From Enterobacter sp. RIT418 (lineage in GTDB: Bacteria; Pseudomonadota; Gammaproteobacteria; Enterobacterales; Enterobacteriaceae): a stretch of DNA of 64,000 nucleotides. This document shows positions 8,812-18,016 of the stretch, in pieces (position 1 is the stretch's first letter; each line of letters opens with the position of its first letter). The stretch covers positions 47,536 to 111,535 of the forward strand of contig NZ_QBJD02000017.1 in the NCBI RefSeq assembly GCF_003057745.1, written 5' to 3'. The notes beneath the pieces were generated by a model. That model was not told where the DNA came from, did no database searches, and was given only the letters and a program-made list of their open reading frames with translations. Position numbers and translations under genes: made by a program.

Positions 8812-9021
8812 ATGGCAAAGATTAAAGGTCAAGTTAAGTGGTTCAACGAATCTAAAGGTTTTGGCTTCATTACTCCTGCTGACGGCAGCAAAGACGTGTT
8901 CGTACACTTCTCTGCAATCCAGGGTAACGGCTTCAAAACTCTGGCTGAAGGCCAGAACGTAGAGTTCGAAATTCAGGACGGCCAGAAAGGCCCTGCTGCA
9001 GTTAACGTAACTGCTATCTGA
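8812..9021 (+). CDS. cspC: cold-shock-family RNA-binding protein CspC
   Basis: The 69-residue single cold-shock domain carries the RNA-binding motifs KGFGFI and VFVHF. As far as memory allows it is identical to E. coli CspC. CspC is made at normal temperature, binds RNA, acts as an anti-terminator and stabilises stress mRNAs such as rpoS. It follows yobF in the same transcript and ends at a terminator about 50 bp later. Confidence 0.97.
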
Positions 9022-9069
9022 TCGAATCGCTGCTGACTGAAGGGCGTAAGCGCTTCAATCTCAGACATA

Positions 9070-9097
9070 AAGCCTCGCTTAAGCGGGGCTTTTTTAG
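9070..9097 (+). terminator. rho-independent terminator after cspC
   Basis: The stem AGCCTCGCTT/AAGCGGGGCT, with one G-T pair, is followed by seven T residues. Confidence 0.85.
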
Positions 9098-9239
9098 CGC
9101 TGTATCTTTCAAAGTATGTCGAAAGCCTGCCTCATTCGCACCTTGTTGCAAATATGCGAAGGTATTAGCATTACCCTCCCTCCTTCCATAAGGTTTTTCT
9201 CGTTAAATCAGGGCGTTGATAAACAGTCCTGAGGTTCAG

Positions 9240-10958
9240 GTGAAAAAGAAAACGATGTTAAACACCGGAAGCTTCACGCCGGTGCGCTTTGCGCTACTTT
9301 GTTTTGCCATTTTTTGTAGTCTTGCCTTTCTTCTGGGCCGCGTTGCCTGGCTGCAGATCGTCAAACCCGATAACCTGGTGAAGCAGGAAGATATGCGTTC
9401 GCTGCGCGAAGTGCCGATTGATGCCCCGCGCGGAATGATCGTTGACCGTGAAGGGCGACCTCTTGCCGTGAGCGTCCCCGTTAGGGCCGTCTGGGCCGAT
9501 CCCAAAACCGTGCTGGCAAAGGGGGGCGTCGGCTATGACGACCGCTGGCAGGCGCTGGCAAATGCGCTGCATCTTTCCCTCGGCACGCTGGCTTCGCGCA
9601 TTAACAGTAACCCTCAGGGGCGATTTATTTATCTTGCGCGCCAGGTCGATCCGTCACAGGCGCAGTGGATCGATAAGCTTCGTTTGCCGGGCATCAGCCT
9701 GCGCGACGAGTCGCGCCGTTTTTATCCCGCCGGCCACGTGGCGGCGAATCTGATTGGCTTCACCAACATCGACGGGCAGGGAATTGAGGGAATAGAAAAA
9801 AGCTTTAACGCGCAGCTCACGGGCAAACCGGGCGTCAGGCAGGTGAGGAAGGATCGCTACGGCCACGTGGTCGAAAATCTGACGGAGGTGCCTGCCGTGC
9901 CCGCACATAACATCCAGCTGAGCATTGACGAGCGTCTGCAAACCATCACTGAAGACGCGCTGGATAACGCGGTAGCGTGGAACAAGGCCGAGTCCGGGGC
10001 GTCGGTGCTCATTAACATTCAGACCGGCGAGATTCTGGCGATGGCGAGCTTTCCGGACTTTAACCCCAATAACCGGGAAGGGGCGACGCTGAATGACTTT
10101 CGCAACCGGGCGATCAGCGATACCTTCGAGCCGGGATCAACGGTCAAACCGCTGGTGCTGATGACCGCGCTTCAGCAGGGGCTGGTGCAGCCGGACAGCG
10201 TAATCGATACACGACCCTATACGCTTGATGGCCACCGCATTCGCGACGTTGGCTATTACCCCGAACTTACGATGACCGGCATTCTGCAAAAATCCAGCGA
10301 CACGGGCGTTTCCCGGCTATCCCTGGCGATGCCCATTCAGCGCCTGCTTGAAACCTACAAAAACTTTGGCTTTGGGACCAGCACCGGGCTGGGCTTGACC
10401 GGAGAAAGCGCCGGTTTGCTGCCGCAGCGTAAATACTGGGGCCAGCTCGACCGCGCGACGTTTGCGTTTGGCTACGGCCTGATGGTGACGCCGCTGCAGC
10501 TGGCGCACGTTTACGCGACTATCGGCAGCTACGGGCTCTCTCGGCCCTTATCGATCACCCGCATCGATCCGCCGGTCATGGGGCAACGGGTGATGTCGGA
10601 GGAGATAGCCCATGAGGTGGAACACATGATGGAAAGCGTCGCGCTGCCGGGAGGCGGCGGGGTAAAAGCCGCGGTGCGGGATTACCGCGTGGCGGTGAAA
10701 ACCGGCACGGCGAAGAAAATCGATGAGAATGGAAAATATGTCGACAAATACGTTGCCTATACCGCAGGCGTGGCGCCAGCAAGCAATCCGCGCTTTGCGC
10801 TGGTGGTGGTGATTAACGATCCGCAGAACGGAGCTTATTACGGCGGAGCCGTTTCCGCGCCGGTGTTCAGTGAGATTATGGGCAACGTGCTGCGTCTGGA
10901 AAACGTCAAACCGGACGGCCTTCCGGCAGATTCTGACCACCTGATCGTCATGCGTTAA
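9240..10958 (+). CDS. second class-B PBP3 (FtsI paralogue, PBP3SAL type)
   Basis: The 572-residue transpeptidase resembles FtsI. It has a short cytoplasmic tail, one membrane helix (about residues 15-38), a pedestal domain and a transpeptidase domain. Motifs are STVK (Ser300, Lys303), SSD at 352-354 where FtsI has SSN, and KTGT at 487-490. The GTG at 9240 has GAGG five bases upstream. It is not the division-cluster ftsI. Position after cspC and before rlmA matches the Salmonella gene for PBP3SAL, an alternative division transpeptidase active at acidic pH. The orthology is inferred from position and sequence type. Confidence 0.85.
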   Translation: MKKKTMLNTGSFTPVRFALLCFAIFCSLAFLLGRVAWLQIVKPDNLVKQEDMRSLREVPIDAPRGMIVDREGRPLAVSVPVRAVWADPKTVLAKGGVGYDDRWQALANALHLSLGTLASRINSNPQGRFIYLARQVDPSQAQWIDKLRLPGISLRDESRRFYPAGHVAANLIGFTNIDGQGIEGIEKSFNAQLTGKPGVRQVRKDRYGHVVENLTEVPAVPAHNIQLSIDERLQTITEDALDNAVAWNKAESGASVLINIQTGEILAMASFPDFNPNNREGATLNDFRNRAISDTFEPGSTVKPLVLMTALQQGLVQPDSVIDTRPYTLDGHRIRDVGYYPELTMTGILQKSSDTGVSRLSLAMPIQRLLETYKNFGFGTSTGLGLTGESAGLLPQRKYWGQLDRATFAFGYGLMVTPLQLAHVYATIGSYGLSRPLSITRIDPPVMGQRVMSEEIAHEVEHMMESVALPGGGGVKAAVRDYRVAVKTGTAKKIDENGKYVDKYVAYTAGVAPASNPRFALVVVINDPQNGAYYGGAVSAPVFSEIMGNVLRLENVKPDGLPADSDHLIVMR

Positions 10959-11026
10959 TCCAGCCGTTTATAACCCGGGCGAATAGCGTTACACTTTCGC
11001 CCTTTACATCACGTCCCGGAGTATTC

Positions 11027-11842
11027 ATGTCTTTCAGCTGTCCTCTTTGCCATGCCCGTCTAACGCGCGCGGAGAAAAGCTTTACCTGTCCTGAAGGACA
11101 TCAGTTTGATATGGCAAAGGAAGGGTACGTGAATCTTCTTCCAGTTCAGCACAAGCGCTCGCGCGACCCGGGTGACAGCGCTGAGATGATGCAGGCGCGC
11201 CGTGCGTTTCTGGATGCCGGGCACTATTTGCCCCTGAGAGAGCGCGTTTCGCAGCTGCTGGCAGAAACGTTCAGGCCGGGCACGGGCGCGCTGCTGGATA
11301 TCGGCTGCGGTGAGGGCTACTACACCAATGCCTTTGCGTCGGTTGCAGGGGAGAAGGGCGCGCAGACCTACGGGCTGGATGTCTCGAAGGTGGCTATCCG
11401 CGCGGCGGCAAAGCGCTATTCATCGGCGACCTTCTGCGTGGCGTCCAGCCACCGCCTGCCGTTTGAGGATGGCAGCATGGAGGCCGTGGTCCGCATCTAT
11501 GCGCCCTGTAAGGCGGAAGAGCTCGCGCGGGTGGTAAAACCCGGAGGAAGGGTCATCACCGTCACGCCGGGCCCGCGTCATCTGATGGAGCTAAAGGGCC
11601 TTATTTACGATGAAGTGCGCCTTCACGCGCCGCATTCCGAGATGCTGGCAGGCTTTGTGCTGAAGCAGGAAAAAACGGTTGCTTATGAAATGTGCCTGAC
11701 GGGGGATGAAGCCGTCGCTTTGCTGCAAATGACGCCGTTTGCCTGGCGGGCAAAGCCGGAGGTATGGGAAACGTTAGCGAAGCAGACGGCGTTTCGCTGC
11801 CAGACGGATTTCAGCATCCACTGCTGGCAGCGCGAGGGTTAA
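11027..11842 (+). CDS. rlmA: 23S rRNA guanine-745 N1-methyltransferase RlmA
   Basis: RlmA methylates N1 of G745 in helix 35 of 23S rRNA using S-adenosylmethionine. The 271-residue protein has the N-terminal zinc site (Cys5, Cys8, Cys21, His25) and the SAM-binding glycine motif [11 protein letters not shown] near residues 89-99. Length is close to E. coli (269). It is convergent with mntP and their stop codons share bases (TTAA at 11839-11842), leaving no intergenic space. Confidence 0.95.
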   Translation: MSFSCPLCHARLTRAEKSFTCPEGHQFDMAKEGYVNLLPVQHKRSRDPGDSAEMMQARRAFLDAGHYLPLRERVSQLLAETFRPGTGALLDIGCGEGYYTNAFASVAGEKGAQTYGLDVSKVAIRAAAKRYSSATFCVASSHRLPFEDGSMEAVVRIYAPCKAEELARVVKPGGRVITVTPGPRHLMELKGLIYDEVRLHAPHSEMLAGFVLKQEKTVAYEMCLTGDEAVALLQMTPFAWRAKPEVWETLAKQTAFRCQTDFSIHCWQREG

Positions 11843-12405
11843 CCGGCGAAGTGCGCCCAGAGGATTTGGGCACCAATACCGATTAATACGATACCCCCCA
11901 GAATTTCGGCTCGCTTGCCCAGCAGCGGGCCAATAAAGCGGCCGACCATCATACCTAGCGTCGACATAATCATCGTAGCGCAGCCGATAGCCAGCGCGGT
12001 TGCAATAATATTGACCTGAAGGAACGCCAGCCCAACACCGACGGCCATGGCGTCAAGGCTGGTCGCGATCGCCGTCGTGACCAGCAGCCAGAATCCGTGG
12101 CGATGCTGCGGCTCCTCGTCTTCACCGCCGTTCCCGCGAAAACCCTCGATCATCATTCGACCGCCAAGGAAGACCAGCAGAATAAACGCGATCCAGTGGC
12201 TCCACTCGAGCACGAACTGGCTGGCGAGCATGCCAAGCCCCCAGCCGATCAGCGGAGTAATCGCTTCGATCGCGCCGAAAATCAGGCCGGTGCGCAGCGC
12301 TTCTGAAAATTTTGGTTTGTGGAGCGTGGCGCCCTTGCTGATGGAGACAGCAAACGCGTCCATAGACATGCCGAAAGCGAGAAGAATTGTAGCGGAGATA
12401 TTCAT
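11839..12405 (-). CDS. mntP: manganese exporter MntP
   Basis: MntP exports Mn2+ across the inner membrane. The ATG at 12405 gives 188 residues, the E. coli length; longer in-frame starts would run into the riboswitch. Six hydrophobic helices are apparent, with the paired acidic motifs [11 protein letters not shown] near residue 12 and TSLDAMAVG in the second half typical of the family. Expression is expected to be controlled by the manganese riboswitch just upstream and, in relatives, by MntR. Confidence 0.95.
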   Translation of the reverse strand: MNISATILLAFGMSMDAFAVSISKGATLHKPKFSEALRTGLIFGAIEAITPLIGWGLGMLASQFVLEWSHWIAFILLVFLGGRMMIEGFRGNGGEDEEPQHRHGFWLLVTTAIATSLDAMAVGVGLAFLQVNIIATALAIGCATMIMSTLGMMVGRFIGPLLGKRAEILGGIVLIGIGAQILWAHFAG

Positions 12406-12469
12406 AACAGCGTCCAGACCGGGAGATATCCATATGACACACCACTGCCCCCAGTAAACAGCAGTTGAT

Positions 12470-12610
12470 GTATCTATGGTCTCGCCTGATCGCACCGCAC
12501 GCTAAGCGTGCTGAAAGCGATCCGTACGTGCCACGTTTTTCAACGAGTATGTTGACACGTACATTTCCTGCGAACAGGAAATCGGCTACTCCCCAACGAC
12601 GGGCGCAACC
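12470..12610 (-). ncRNA. yybP-ykoY manganese riboswitch of mntP
   Basis: On the minus strand the leader contains the conserved core TTGGGGAGTAGCC (centred near 12584-12596) and, further along, GTCAACATACTCG. These two conserved segments form the metal-binding four-way junction of yybP-ykoY riboswitches. Hairpins flank them, including ACGCTTAGCGT close to the gene. The element ends about 65 bp before the mntP start. In E. coli the same leader activates mntP when Mn2+ is high. Exact boundaries are estimated. Confidence 0.93.
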
Positions 12611-12805
12611 TTAACATAATTTGAGAATATAAAACAATAAACAGAGTGGTTTATTTTATCTGATTAATTGATAACGATTTTCATTTAGAAAAATGAGTGA
12701 AGGTACCGTTAATAAATATAAGTGAATTAAGGCAAGCGTTATAGCTTTGGCTATATTTTCTATGTGCGAACACCGCAATATATAGCCATTGCTATGATTT
12801 TTAAA

Positions 12806-13264
12806 CTATTGAGTTTTAAGAAGTAATTTGTATATTTTTTCGAGATCGTCAATATTCTTAACGCGCACAAGCAGGCGGCGCTGTTCTAATTGCATCACCA
12901 GCACGCCGTCTTCAGATAAGTTCATCTCTTTAATTCGGCCATATTCTATCCACGCGTTGGCGAAGAAAAAGCCGCTGCTTTTGAAAATGATTTTAGGTGT
13001 ACGTATCCAAAAGAGATAAACGGCCATTAATGCCAGCGCACATAATAACCATGTGGTTAATATTGCACCGTGCGCGGTGACGTTATTGTAAATTAAAATG
13101 ACGACCAGGCCGGCGAAGATAAAACCATCGACGCGGCTGCGGCGGAGAAGGGGAAGGGAGAGCAGGGTTTCGCCGCGGCGGCGCGGCATGATGAATTCAT
13201 CATAGATGGCGAAAGCCAGAAGGGCGGCAATAAACAAAACCAGTACGATGTCCGTGACAGTCAT
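12806..13264 (-). CDS. yobD: UPF0266 membrane protein YobD
   Basis: The 152-residue protein has three hydrophobic helices in its first ~90 residues, then a basic soluble part containing [13 protein letters not shown] and a C-terminal helical end. It matches E. coli YobD in length and position (between mntP and manZ). The function is unknown. It lies 50 bp after manZ, separated by the man operon terminator. Confidence 0.9.
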   Translation of the reverse strand: MTVTDIVLVLFIAALLAFAIYDEFIMPRRRGETLLSLPLLRRSRVDGFIFAGLVVILIYNNVTAHGAILTTWLLCALALMAVYLFWIRTPKIIFKSSGFFFANAWIEYGRIKEMNLSEDGVLVMQLEQRRLLVRVKNIDDLEKIYKLLLKTQ

Positions 13265-13274
13265 TCATCCTCCG

Positions 13275-13302
13275 AAAAAAAGCCGGGGGCAAGCCCCCGG
13301 CT
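13275..13302 (-). terminator. manXYZ operon terminator
   Basis: Read on the minus strand, a perfect stem AGCCGGGGGC/GCCCCCGGCT with a two-base TT centre is followed by seven T residues, 13 bp after the manZ stop. Confidence 0.9.
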
Positions 13303-13314
13303 TATAACACGTTC

Positions 13315-14175
13315 TTACAGACCGAGCAGGCCGACAGCGTAGCCCGCGATACCGATGACGAAGAAGCCAACGATGATCCACAGCGGGTTAACTTTCTTAC
13401 GCAGCAGCCACATACAGGCGAAGGTCAACAGCAGCGGAACCAGGCCAGGCATCAGCTGGTCCAGAATCGTCTGCACGGTGGTCACACGGGTTTGACCGTC
13501 CTGTCCGGTGATCGTTGATACCACCAGCGGAATGTTCACGTGCGTCCACTTGTTAACCAGCGCCCCCATGACAAACAGGCCGAGGATTGACGCCCCCTCG
13601 GTCAGTTTCTGCAGGAAGCCGCCGCCCATGTCCTTAACGATGTCCACGCCTTTGCGATAGCCGTAAGCCACGCCGTAGTAGCGGGTCAGCAGGCGCACGG
13701 CGTTGAACAGAATGAAGAACAGCAGCGGGCCAAGCAGGCTTCCGCTCATCGCGATACCCGCACCTAGTGCCGCAAATACCGGACGAACCGTACCCCAGAA
13801 GATTGGGTCACCTACGCCCGCCAGCGGGCCCATCAAACCGACTTTGATACCGTTGATCGCACCGTCGTCAATCTCGGCGCCGTTTGCGCGCTGCTCTTCC
13901 ATCGCCAGGGTAACGCCCAGTACCGGCGCGGCGACATAAGGATGGGTGTTGAAAAATTCCAGGTGACGCTTAATCGCCTGACGACGCGCTTCGTTGTTTT
14001 CCGGATACAGGCGTTTAATCGCCGGCACCATGGAGAAACAGAAGCCCAGCGCCTGCATACGTTCGAAGTTCCATGAACCCTGAAACAGGTTAGAACGGAT
14101 GAACACGCCACGAATATCACCCGGAGTGAGTTTTTTCTCAGTGGTAGTTTTTGTCATATCAACCATGTCGCTCAC
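13315..14175 (-). CDS. manZ: mannose PTS enzyme IID (ManZ)
   Basis: ManZ is the IID subunit of the mannose phosphotransferase permease, which imports mannose, glucose and amino sugars. The 286-residue length equals E. coli ManZ. Characteristic segments include NLFQGSWNFERMQALGF near the N terminus and GPLAGVGDPIFWGT near the middle. Hydrophobic helices occupy the C-terminal half. It starts 3 bp after manY ends, so translation is probably coupled. Confidence 0.97.
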   Translation of the reverse strand: MSDMVDMTKTTTEKKLTPGDIRGVFIRSNLFQGSWNFERMQALGFCFSMVPAIKRLYPENNEARRQAIKRHLEFFNTHPYVAAPVLGVTLAMEEQRANGAEIDDGAINGIKVGLMGPLAGVGDPIFWGTVRPVFAALGAGIAMSGSLLGPLLFFILFNAVRLLTRYYGVAYGYRKGVDIVKDMGGGFLQKLTEGASILGLFVMGALVNKWTHVNIPLVVSTITGQDGQTRVTTVQTILDQLMPGLVPLLLTFACMWLLRKKVNPLWIIVGFFVIGIAGYAVGLLGL

Positions 14176-14178
14176 CTG

Positions 14179-14979
14179 CTAGTCCAGTTCGTTATCGAGA
14201 TCGTTATTACCAGCAGCCTGCGCCGGAGCACCCGCTACGCGGTTATATTTCGGGCTAAGCTGGATGTAGAGAATCGCCATGACCGCACCAATCACACCCA
14301 GCGCAACCAGGTTGAAGTTGGTGAAAGCGGCGGTAACGAAGCCGAGGTAGAAGAACGGCATCAGGTAGCCTGCGCGCATCATGTTGATAACCATCGCGTA
14401 ACCTACGACGACGATCATACCGCCCGCGATGTTCAGGCCGCCGGTCACCACTTCTGGAATGGCGTTCAGCATGCTCTGCACTTCGCTCGTACCGACGGAG
14501 ATAGCAACGATAACCGCTGGGATCGCGATACGCATCGCCTGCAGGAACAGGGACGAGACGTGAAGCCATGAGAGCGCCGTCAGGTTGCCATTATCCGCCG
14601 CTTTATCTGCCGCGTGCTGGAAGGCCACGGTGATAGTACGAACGATGATGGTCAGCACCTGGCCCGCAGCGGCCAGAGGGATGGCCAGCGCGATGCCTGC
14701 ACCGATACTTTGATGCCCGGCGATAACCAGAACGGTAGAAATAATGGATGCCAGAGCCGCATCGGGCGCAACCGCCGCACCGATGTTCATCCAGCCGAGG
14801 GCGATCATTTCCAGGGTACCACCGATGATGATACCGGTTTTCATATCACCGAGAACGGCACCGATCAGCGTACAGGCCACCAGCGGACGGTGGAACTGAA
14901 ATTCATCAAGTACGGATTCCATACCCGCAATACATGCGACGACGAACACCAGCACAATCTGAAGAGTGGTAATCTCCAT
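14179..14979 (-). CDS. manY: mannose PTS enzyme IIC (ManY)
   Basis: ManY is the IIC membrane channel subunit of the same permease. The 266 residues equal the E. coli length. The sequence is strongly hydrophobic with multiple helices and contains the IIC signature region GGTLEMIALGWMNIGAA near residue 53. The gene lies between manX (47 bp gap) and manZ (3 bp gap). The ManYZ pair also serves as an entry route for phage lambda DNA in E. coli. Confidence 0.97.
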   Translation of the reverse strand: MEITTLQIVLVFVVACIAGMESVLDEFQFHRPLVACTLIGAVLGDMKTGIIIGGTLEMIALGWMNIGAAVAPDAALASIISTVLVIAGHQSIGAGIALAIPLAAAGQVLTIIVRTITVAFQHAADKAADNGNLTALSWLHVSSLFLQAMRIAIPAVIVAISVGTSEVQSMLNAIPEVVTGGLNIAGGMIVVVGYAMVINMMRAGYLMPFFYLGFVTAAFTNFNLVALGVIGAVMAILYIQLSPKYNRVAGAPAQAAGNNDLDNELD

Positions 14980-15026
14980 TGTACTTCTCCTATTACATTA
15001 TCTTTATGTGAAAAACCGGCGCGGGC

Positions 15027-15989
15027 TTATTTCCCCACTTTGCCGATCAAGTCCATCATTTTCAGCTTCTGATCGGTGGAAACCTTACGGGCTTCCAGCT
15101 CGATACCGCGCGCATTCAGCTTGTTGAATGCCTCGATATCCTTCGCATCAACTGAAATGGCGTTGTTGACCTGCGTTTTGCCCTGACGGAAAGCCATACC
15201 ACCGATGTTAACGGAGGTGATTTTCACGCCGCCTTCAACAATGCGCTCGACGTCTGTCGGGTTCGTGAACAGGAGCATCACGCGCTCGCCCGCGTATTTC
15301 GGGTTGTTATAGACGCGGATCATCTTGTCGACGTCCACCACGTGCGCGGTCACGCCCGGAGGAGCAACCTGGGTCAGAAGGGTTTTACGCACGGTGTCGG
15401 CGGCAACTTCGTCGCTGACCACGATAATGCGCTTAACGTTTGTCTCCTTGGTCCAGCGCGTCGCCACCTGGCCGTGGATCAGACGGTCATCGATACGCGC
15501 AAGGCCGATAACCATGTAATCGTTCGGGCCCATCGGTTTTGCCGGCGCTGCGGCTTTCGGCGCAGCCGCAGCCGGGGCGGGCTTCTCAACCGGCTGGGCT
15601 TTCAGCGCTTTCACGCCTTCGCGGCCGGTTTCAACTGCCAACGCCACCAGCTCATCGAAGCTCGGGTTGTCGTCTCGCGCCATGAAGGTTTCCACCAGCA
15701 TTGGGATGTTTACCCCGGCGACAACTTCATAGTGCTCTTTATCGACGACGATGCGGCTGGCGGCATTAAACGGGCTGCCGCCCCACGTATCAACGAGAAA
15801 CAGCACGCCTTTACTGGTATCTAGCTTCTCGAGCTGAGCGTTGTACTTTTCGATTAACGTCTCGGCGTTTTCGCCGGGAACGAAATCGATCCAGCCGACG
15901 TTTTCCTGCTCGCCCAACAGCATTTCTGCCGTTTTGAGTAACTGCTCTGCAGCCCAACCATGTGTGCCTATGACAATAGCAATGGTCAC
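15027..15989 (-). CDS. manX: mannose PTS enzyme IIAB (ManX)
   Basis: ManX carries the two cytoplasmic phosphotransfer domains. IIA spans about residues 1-130 with phospho-acceptor His10. An Ala/Pro-rich hinge covers about 133-153. IIB spans about 158-320 with His172 in the RLIHGQ motif (His175 in E. coli; the hinge here is three residues shorter). It is the first gene of manXYZ. In E. coli the operon is repressed by Mlc, activated by CRP and silenced post-transcriptionally by SgrS. Confidence 0.97.
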   Translation of the reverse strand: MTIAIVIGTHGWAAEQLLKTAEMLLGEQENVGWIDFVPGENAETLIEKYNAQLEKLDTSKGVLFLVDTWGGSPFNAASRIVVDKEHYEVVAGVNIPMLVETFMARDDNPSFDELVALAVETGREGVKALKAQPVEKPAPAAAAPKAAAPAKPMGPNDYMVIGLARIDDRLIHGQVATRWTKETNVKRIIVVSDEVAADTVRKTLLTQVAPPGVTAHVVDVDKMIRVYNNPKYAGERVMLLFTNPTDVERIVEGGVKITSVNIGGMAFRQGKTQVNNAISVDAKDIEAFNKLNARGIELEARKVSTDQKLKMMDLIGKVGK

Positions 15990-16108
15990 TTGCTACCTCC
16001 TTTTATTATCATTAATACGCCTGCCGGGCAGTCGTACTGAGAATCGTATTCGCTGACCGAATCGATTCAGATAAGGGTTAGGGTAAAATTAACGAAGACT
16101 TCCGCGAT

Positions 16109-16132
16109 TTATTTTAGACAGTGAAAAAATAA
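16109..16132 (-). promoter_or_regulatory. probable Mlc operator of manXYZ
   Basis: A perfect inverted repeat TTATTTT-N10-AAAATAA lies about 120 bp upstream of manX. Its layout resembles the AT-rich palindromes bound by Mlc and NagC in enterobacteria, and manX is a known Mlc target. A TGTGA half-site next to it (16137-16141) might be part of a CRP site. Assignment is by position and resemblance only. Confidence 0.5.
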
Positions 16133-16253
16133 TTTATGTGATGAAGATCCGTAATTTAGGTTTCGTAACATAGAAATTACGCGGCGAAAAATTAGTCATT
16201 TCCATCTATTGCAAAGGAAAGTAAATCTTTGCCAAAAGATTATTCTCTCTGAT

Positions 16254-16463
16254 ATGTTTAGCCTCCGTTTAATCGATCAGGAGTATAGGGCTACAGCCCA
16301 CTATATGGACCGTCACCGACGTCAGTCATCCTTCAGGCCATCCCGCGCCTCTTACACCGGCGATTCTCGCCACGCTTCAACGCCGTTTGCCTTCGATTTG
16401 CCCACGTTTTGCAGGGCACCGTTTTGTCATTCCTTTAGCAGGAGCTTGTCATGGAATTTCTAA
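16254..16463 (+). CDS. yoaL: yoaE leader ORF, YoaL-like
   Basis: A 69-codon frame (from ATG 16254; it stays open upstream to about 16155 and could use the TTG at 16209 for 84 codons) ends at 16463. It overlaps the yoaE start by 13 bases in another frame. The product is Arg/Ser-rich with [18 protein letters not shown] small protein called YoaL is described upstream of yoaE in E. coli, and this frame has the right position. The overlap suggests translational coupling to yoaE. No strong ribosome site is seen, so the start is uncertain. Confidence 0.5.
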   Translation: MFSLRLIDQEYRATAHYMDRHRRQSSFRPSRASYTGDSRHASTPFAFDLPTFCRAPFCHSFSRSLSWNF

Positions 16464-18010
16464 TGGACCCGTCAATCTGGGTGGGATTACTCACGCTGGT
16501 TGTCCTGGAAATCGTTCTCGGTATTGATAACCTGGTGTTTATCGCCATCCTTGCAGACAAACTGCCGCCAAAGCAGCGTGATAAAGCGCGCCTGATTGGC
16601 CTTTCGCTGGCGCTGGTTATGCGACTGGCCCTGTTGTCTGTTATTTCGTGGATGGTCACGCTGACAAAACCGCTTTTCTCCGTCATGGATTACACCTTCT
16701 CCGGGCGTGATTTGATCATGCTTGTCGGGGGGATATTCCTGCTTTTCAAAGCGACAACGGAGCTACACGAGCGGCTTGAGAACCGTCAGCACGATGATGG
16801 GCACGGAAAAGGCTACGCCAGCTTCTGGGTGGTGGTGCTGCAGATTGTGGTGCTTGACGCCGTCTTCTCGCTGGATGCCGTGATCACCGCAGTCGGCATG
16901 GTTAACCATCTCCCGGTGATGATGGCCGCCGTTGTCATTGCCATGGCGGTAATGCTGCTGGCCTCTAAGCCGCTGACGCGTTTCGTCAACGAACATCCAA
17001 CGGTAGTGGTGCTCTGCCTGAGCTTCCTGCTGATGATTGGTCTGAGCCTGGTTGCGGAAGGTTTTGGCTTCCATATTCCAAAAGGCTACCTGTACGCGGC
17101 GATTGGCTTCTCGATCCTGATCGAACTGTTTAACCAGATTGCGCGTCGTAACTTCATCAAGCAGCAGTCGAATCAGCCGCTGCGGGCCCGTACCGCAGAC
17201 GCGATCCTGCGCCTGATGGGCGGCCGTCGCCAGGTGAACGTGCAGTCTGATAACGAGAATCGCAACCCGGTGCCGGTGCCGGAAGGCGCTTTTGTGGAAG
17301 AAGAGCGCTATATGATTAACGGCGTGCTCTCATTAGCCTCCCGTTCGCTGCGAGGGATCATGACCCCGCGAGGTGAAATCAGCTGGGTAGATGCCAGCCT
17401 GAGCGTGGATGAGATCCGACAGCAGCTGCTCTCTTCGCCGCACAGCCTGTTCCCGGTGTGCCGCGGCGAGCTGGACGAAATTATCGGCGTCGTGCGCGCG
17501 AAAGAGATGCTGGTCGCGCTGGAAGAGGGTGTGAACGTCGAAGCCATCGCTGCCGCCTCACCTGCGATTGTTGTGCCGGAGACGCTGGATCCGATCAACC
17601 TGCTTGGCGTGCTGCGCCGCGCGCGCGGCAGTTTCGTTATCGTCACCAACGAGTTTGGCGTGGTGCAGGGGCTGGTCACGCCGCTTGACGTGCTGGAAGC
17701 GATTGCCGGTGAGTTTCCGGACGCCGATGAAACGCCTGAGATCGTCGCAGACGGTGACGGCTGGCTGGTGAAAGGCACCACCGACCTGCACGCGCTCTCG
17801 CATACGCTGGGCGTTGAAAACGTGGTGAATGATGAAGAAGACATTGCCACCGTGGCGGGGCTTGTTATCGCCGTGAATGGTCAGATCCCGCGCACGGGTG
17901 ACGTCATCGAAATGCCGCCGCTGCATATCACCATTGTCGACGCTAACGACTACCGCGTTGATATGGTGCGAATTGTTAAAGAGCAATCGGCGCATGACGA
18001 AGAAGAATAA
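16451..18010 (+). CDS. yoaE: TerC/CBS/CorC-domain inner membrane protein YoaE
   Basis: The 519-residue protein combines a TerC-type membrane domain (residues 1 to about 240, with conserved acidic residues in [13 protein letters not shown] and [12 protein letters not shown]), two CBS domains (about 300-425) and a C-terminal CorC/HlyC transporter-associated domain (about 435-515). TerC relatives handle metal ions at the inner membrane and may load exported metalloproteins. The function of YoaE itself is not settled. AGGAG precedes the ATG. It converges with pdeD, the two stops being 6 bp apart. Confidence 0.93.
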   Translation: MEFLMDPSIWVGLLTLVVLEIVLGIDNLVFIAILADKLPPKQRDKARLIGLSLALVMRLALLSVISWMVTLTKPLFSVMDYTFSGRDLIMLVGGIFLLFKATTELHERLENRQHDDGHGKGYASFWVVVLQIVVLDAVFSLDAVITAVGMVNHLPVMMAAVVIAMAVMLLASKPLTRFVNEHPTVVVLCLSFLLMIGLSLVAEGFGFHIPKGYLYAAIGFSILIELFNQIARRNFIKQQSNQPLRARTADAILRLMGGRRQVNVQSDNENRNPVPVPEGAFVEEERYMINGVLSLASRSLRGIMTPRGEISWVDASLSVDEIRQQLLSSPHSLFPVCRGELDEIIGVVRAKEMLVALEEGVNVEAIAAASPAIVVPETLDPINLLGVLRRARGSFVIVTNEFGVVQGLVTPLDVLEAIAGEFPDADETPEIVADGDGWLVKGTTDLHALSHTLGVENVVNDEEDIATVAGLVIAVNGQIPRTGDVIEMPPLHITIVDANDYRVDMVRIVKEQSAHDEEE

Positions 18011-18016
18011 GCTTCA

